This document shows positions 12,190 to 13,134 of a DNA stretch of 13,134 nt, piece after piece. The translations under genes and the position numbers were made by a program. The notes below the pieces were generated by a model that saw only the letters and a program-made list of their open reading frames with translations, was not told the DNA's origin and searched no databases. The stretch's first letter is position 1; each line of letters opens with the position of its first letter. This stretch comes from Chryseomicrobium palamuruense (GTDB taxonomy: Bacteria; Bacillota; Bacilli; Bacillales_A; Planococcaceae). The stretch spans positions 1 to 13,134 of the forward strand of contig NZ_JBHSEF010000006.1 in NCBI RefSeq assembly GCF_042649045.1. The letters run 5' to 3'.

Positions 12190-12542
12190 TGAATGGTCGC
12201 GCTGTCGAGCGCGTCTATCTAGCAGCGGGTCCAACAGATCTTCGTAAATCCATTGATGGGCTAGCTGTCATTGTACAGGAACTTTTTCAGTTGGACCCAT
12301 TCTCAAAGGCACTATTCGTATTCTGTAATCGAAAGAAGGATAAACTCAAGATCCTATTTTGGGACCATAATGGCTTCTGGCTCTACTATCGCAGACTGGA
12401 GAAAGGACTGTTCGATTGGCCAGATCTCGGGTCTGGCCAGCCCCTATCCATCTCAAGCCGACAGCTAAATTGGTTGCTGGATGGATTGCCACTTGATCAA
12501 CGTGATGCACACCCTTCAGTTACTGCTAAAAAAGTGATTTGA
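12186..12542 (+). CDS. tnpB: IS66 accessory protein TnpB (IS66 Orf2)
   Basis: This 118-residue protein is identical to TnpB of the left copy, with the IS66 Orf2 signature AAGPTDLRKSIDGLA and a central FVFCNRKKDKLKILFWDHNG. It is full length and starts within the tnpA stop (ATGA). The substitution seen between the copies near codon 41 is silent, so the protein has stayed under selection or the copies diverged recently. Confidence 0.95.
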   Translation: MMNGRAVERVYLAAGPTDLRKSIDGLAVIVQELFQLDPFSKALFVFCNRKKDKLKILFWDHNGFWLYYRRLEKGLFDWPDLGSGQPLSISSRQLNWLLDGLPLDQRDAHPSVTAKKVI

Positions 12543-12582
12543 CATCTTTTTCACAGAATGGTTTTATGCTATTCTTATCCCT

Positions 12583-13134
12583 ATGAGAAAACAGGACGAG
12601 AAAACAAAACTTACAATTGAAGAGCTTGAAAAGAAAAATGCAGAGCTCGAGCGACGAAACAGAGAGCTCCAGGCTGACATTGAATATTACAAGCAAAAAT
12701 ATGCTTTACTTACGGCAAAAAAATTTGGTACTTCGAGCGAGAAGACAGATAAAGAACAGCTAGAGCTTCAGTTGTTCAATGAGGCCGAAATCTCTTCAAC
12801 TGTGCTTCTTGAAGAGCCTACACTAGAGACCATCAGTTACACACGCAAAAAGAAGATAGGACGAGCAGACAGACTGAACGAACTTCCTGTCGAGACGATC
12901 CACTATGACCTCTCTGATTCAGAGAAGGTCTGTTCAGAATGCGATCATTCGATGCATGAGATGAGTACGCAGGTCCGCAAGGAACTGAAGATCATTCCTG
13001 CGCAAGTGAAGGTAGTCGAGCATGTTCAGCACATCTATAGCTGTCGCAATTGTGAGACACACGCAATCAAGACACCAATTAAAAAAGCAGAGATGCCAAA
13101 ACCGGTCATCAAGAAGGGACTTGCGTCCCCATCT
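12583..13134 (+). CDS. tnpC: IS66 transposase TnpC, N-terminal 184 codons
   Basis: This is the transposase start, running off the window edge in frame. It has an N-terminal coiled coil (LTIEELEKKNAELERRN), the KFGTSSEK motif near residue 48 and a zinc-finger-like CSEC ... CRNC part. The catalytic DDE core is not included. It starts 40 bases after tnpB with no obvious ribosome binding site, so translation may depend on coupling or an internal initiation signal. Residues differ from the left copy at a few positions (for example Lys for Gln before KFGTSSEK). Confidence 0.9.
   Translation, partial: MRKQDEKTKLTIEELEKKNAELERRNRELQADIEYYKQKYALLTAKKFGTSSEKTDKEQLELQLFNEAEISSTVLLEEPTLETISYTRKKKIGRADRLNELPVETIHYDLSDSEKVCSECDHSMHEMSTQVRKELKIIPAQVKVVEHVQHIYSCRNCETHAIKTPIKKAEMPKPVIKKGLASPS

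Larger units (their letters stand above)
11798..13134 (+). mobile_element. IS66-family element, right copy (partial)
   Basis: It begins GTAAGCGTCAAATAGTGCAC and carries tnpA, tnpB and the first part of tnpC on the plus strand. It is the reverse-complement partner of 1-1340, without gaps apart from 3 bases in tnpA. The far end is outside the window. An outward TTGACG (-35-like) lies in the terminus, as in the left copy, but the -10 candidates it meets on either side are poor. Confidence 0.93.

Overview
The window looks like chromosomal DNA of a low-to-moderate GC Gram-positive bacterium of the Bacillales. Planococcaceae is my best guess, from style only. Supporting signs are strong AGGAGG-type ribosome binding sites, a lipoprotein signal, an ECF-type sigma factor paired with a membrane protein, a TGAAAC-N16-CGTA promoter like those of Bacillus sigma-W, and many U-tailed hairpin terminators.

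Layout. Both edges are copies of one IS66-family element in inverted orientation, reading outward (1-1340 on minus, 11798-13134 on plus). Each holds tnpA, tnpB and the first 184 codons of tnpC, and each is cut at the same base of tnpC. Between them lie about 10.4 kb. (1) 1297-2046: an AT-rich HEPN-like gene whose 5' end was replaced by the IS end, which supplies a ribosome binding site and ATG. (2) 2115-3894: a higher-GC catabolic pair, a fumarylacetoacetate hydrolase-family protein and an atypical SDR, behind the 3' relic of a lost upstream gene. (3) 4146-5948, minus strand: a VWA-domain lipoprotein with a frameshift and a DUF1428-like protein, behind a sigma-W-like promoter. (4) 6068-6954: a small membrane-anchored protein and a GNAT acetyltransferase. 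(5) 7183-9429: an AT-rich accessory stretch with a coiled-coil tail-anchored protein, a GIY-YIG/DUF4357 protein translationally coupled to a 76-residue unknown protein, and a small three-helix membrane protein. (6) 9563-11465: an ECF-type sigma factor overlapping the gene for a membrane protein with a duplicated extracellular domain, probably its anti-sigma factor. (7) 11466-11797: non-coding, ending in a minus-strand terminator left from a gene cut by the right IS.

The parts tie together in several ways. A dispersed repeat of about 70 bases, carrying a terminator, follows three of the gene groups, with a 3' fragment after a fourth. One copy ends only 15 bases before the sigma start codon, so sigma expression must depend on read-through or on a promoter inside the repeat. 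The IS66 copies carry a hairpin that terminates incoming transcripts and hides the likely tnpA ribosome binding site. The best candidates for something new are the GIY-YIG/76-residue pair with its AT-rich neighbours, the repeat-terminator family, and the sigma/anti-sigma pair with its unusual leader. Nothing here could be searched against databases, so family names rest on motifs recognised by eye.
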